Assembly: GCF_000296385.1 (NCBI RefSeq)
Contig: NZ_JH815185.1
Coordinates: forward strand, 62,001 to 126,000
Reading direction: 5' to 3'
Length of the DNA stretch: 64,000 bases
Source: Lachnoanaerobaculum sp. OBRC5-5
GTDB taxonomy: Bacteria > Bacillota > Clostridia > Lachnospirales > Lachnospiraceae
Shown here: positions 63,944-64,000 of the stretch, one piece after another
Position numbering within the stretch: position 1 is the first letter of the stretch
How the letters are laid out: every line of letters starts with the position of its first letter
Notes under the pieces: model-generated
The model's input: the letters and a program-made list of their open reading frames with translations, nothing else
The model's database searches: none
Told to the model about the DNA's origin: nothing
Position numbers and translations under genes: made by a program

Positions 63944-64000
63944 ATGGATACAAATGACAGACTGAGGCGATGGAGACTGATACTTGGTTCTGAAGCACAA
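63944..64000 (+). CDS. Start of a gene cut by the window edge, probably VWA protein
   Basis: Only the first 19 codons are present (MDTNDRLRRWRLILGSE...). TAGGAGA at 63932-63938 and the 9-bp gap after the DUF5682 gene support a real start. VWA proteins of MoxR clusters often begin like this, so a VWA partner is expected, but the sequence seen is too short to prove it. Confidence 0.55.
   Translation, partial: MDTNDRLRRWRLILGSEAQ

Overview
The window is AT-rich (A/T-rich spacers, strong AGGAGG-type ribosome sites, ATG/GTG/TTG starts) and reads as the chromosome of a low-GC Firmicute. Gene content (fruK-fruA, guaA, a heterodimeric ABC exporter, TraX, a YeiH-type exporter, a MoxR/SWIM/DUF5682 cluster and many Clostridia-type mobile genes) suggests a Lachnospiraceae anaerobe. 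A genus such as Lachnoanaerobaculum is only a guess. No rRNA, tRNA or CRISPR array was seen.

Layout. 0-2.7 kb: a membrane protein and guaA, closed by a terminator. 2.7-10.0 kb: an integrative mobilizable element with XRE repressor plus HEPN-like gene, Xis, tyrosine integrase, RHH protein, primase, RepA-like ATPase, an iteron-like array, hairpins resembling an oriT, MobC and a MOBP relaxase. 10.1-11.5 kb: a small XRE gene and a truncated cytosine methyltransferase. 11.5-17.9 kb: a run of small immunity- and toxin-antitoxin-like genes (SUKH, DUF1877, HEPN, zinc ribbon, a frameshifted darG, Phd/ParE) with crcB among them. 17.9-21.8 kb: an ABC exporter pair behind a ygbA-like gene. 22-32.9 kb: TraX, TerD-VWA, fructose PTS operon, flavin/PLP-fold oxidase, macro-HTH, VWA, zeta-like kinase, rhodanese lipoprotein, then a ClpP-like protease overlapping a soluble VirD4-like ATPase. 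33-37.2 kb: a large membrane protein, a YeiH-type exporter and a pair of tandem paralogues.

37.2-53 kb is a defence island. It holds an unusual methyltransferase-specificity fusion behind three near-identical palindromes, then hsdM, hsdS, a tyrosine recombinase, a second hsdS, a PIN-like nuclease and hsdR, followed by a SIR2-STAND protein. The two hsdS genes share a 24-bp exact direct repeat at their 3' ends, and the second loses its normal C-terminus right after it. This fits a recombinase-driven specificity switch.

53-64 kb: small immunity-like genes, a GGCT-fold protein, an FlK-like thioesterase, a lipoprotein coupled to dinB, and a tight operon of SWIM, helical-repeat, MoxR ATPase, DUF5682 and (cut by the window edge) probably a VWA protein.

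Most worth following: the ClpP/VirD4-like pair, the M-S fusion with its operators, the hsdS switch, the SIR2-STAND gene and the MoxR cluster.
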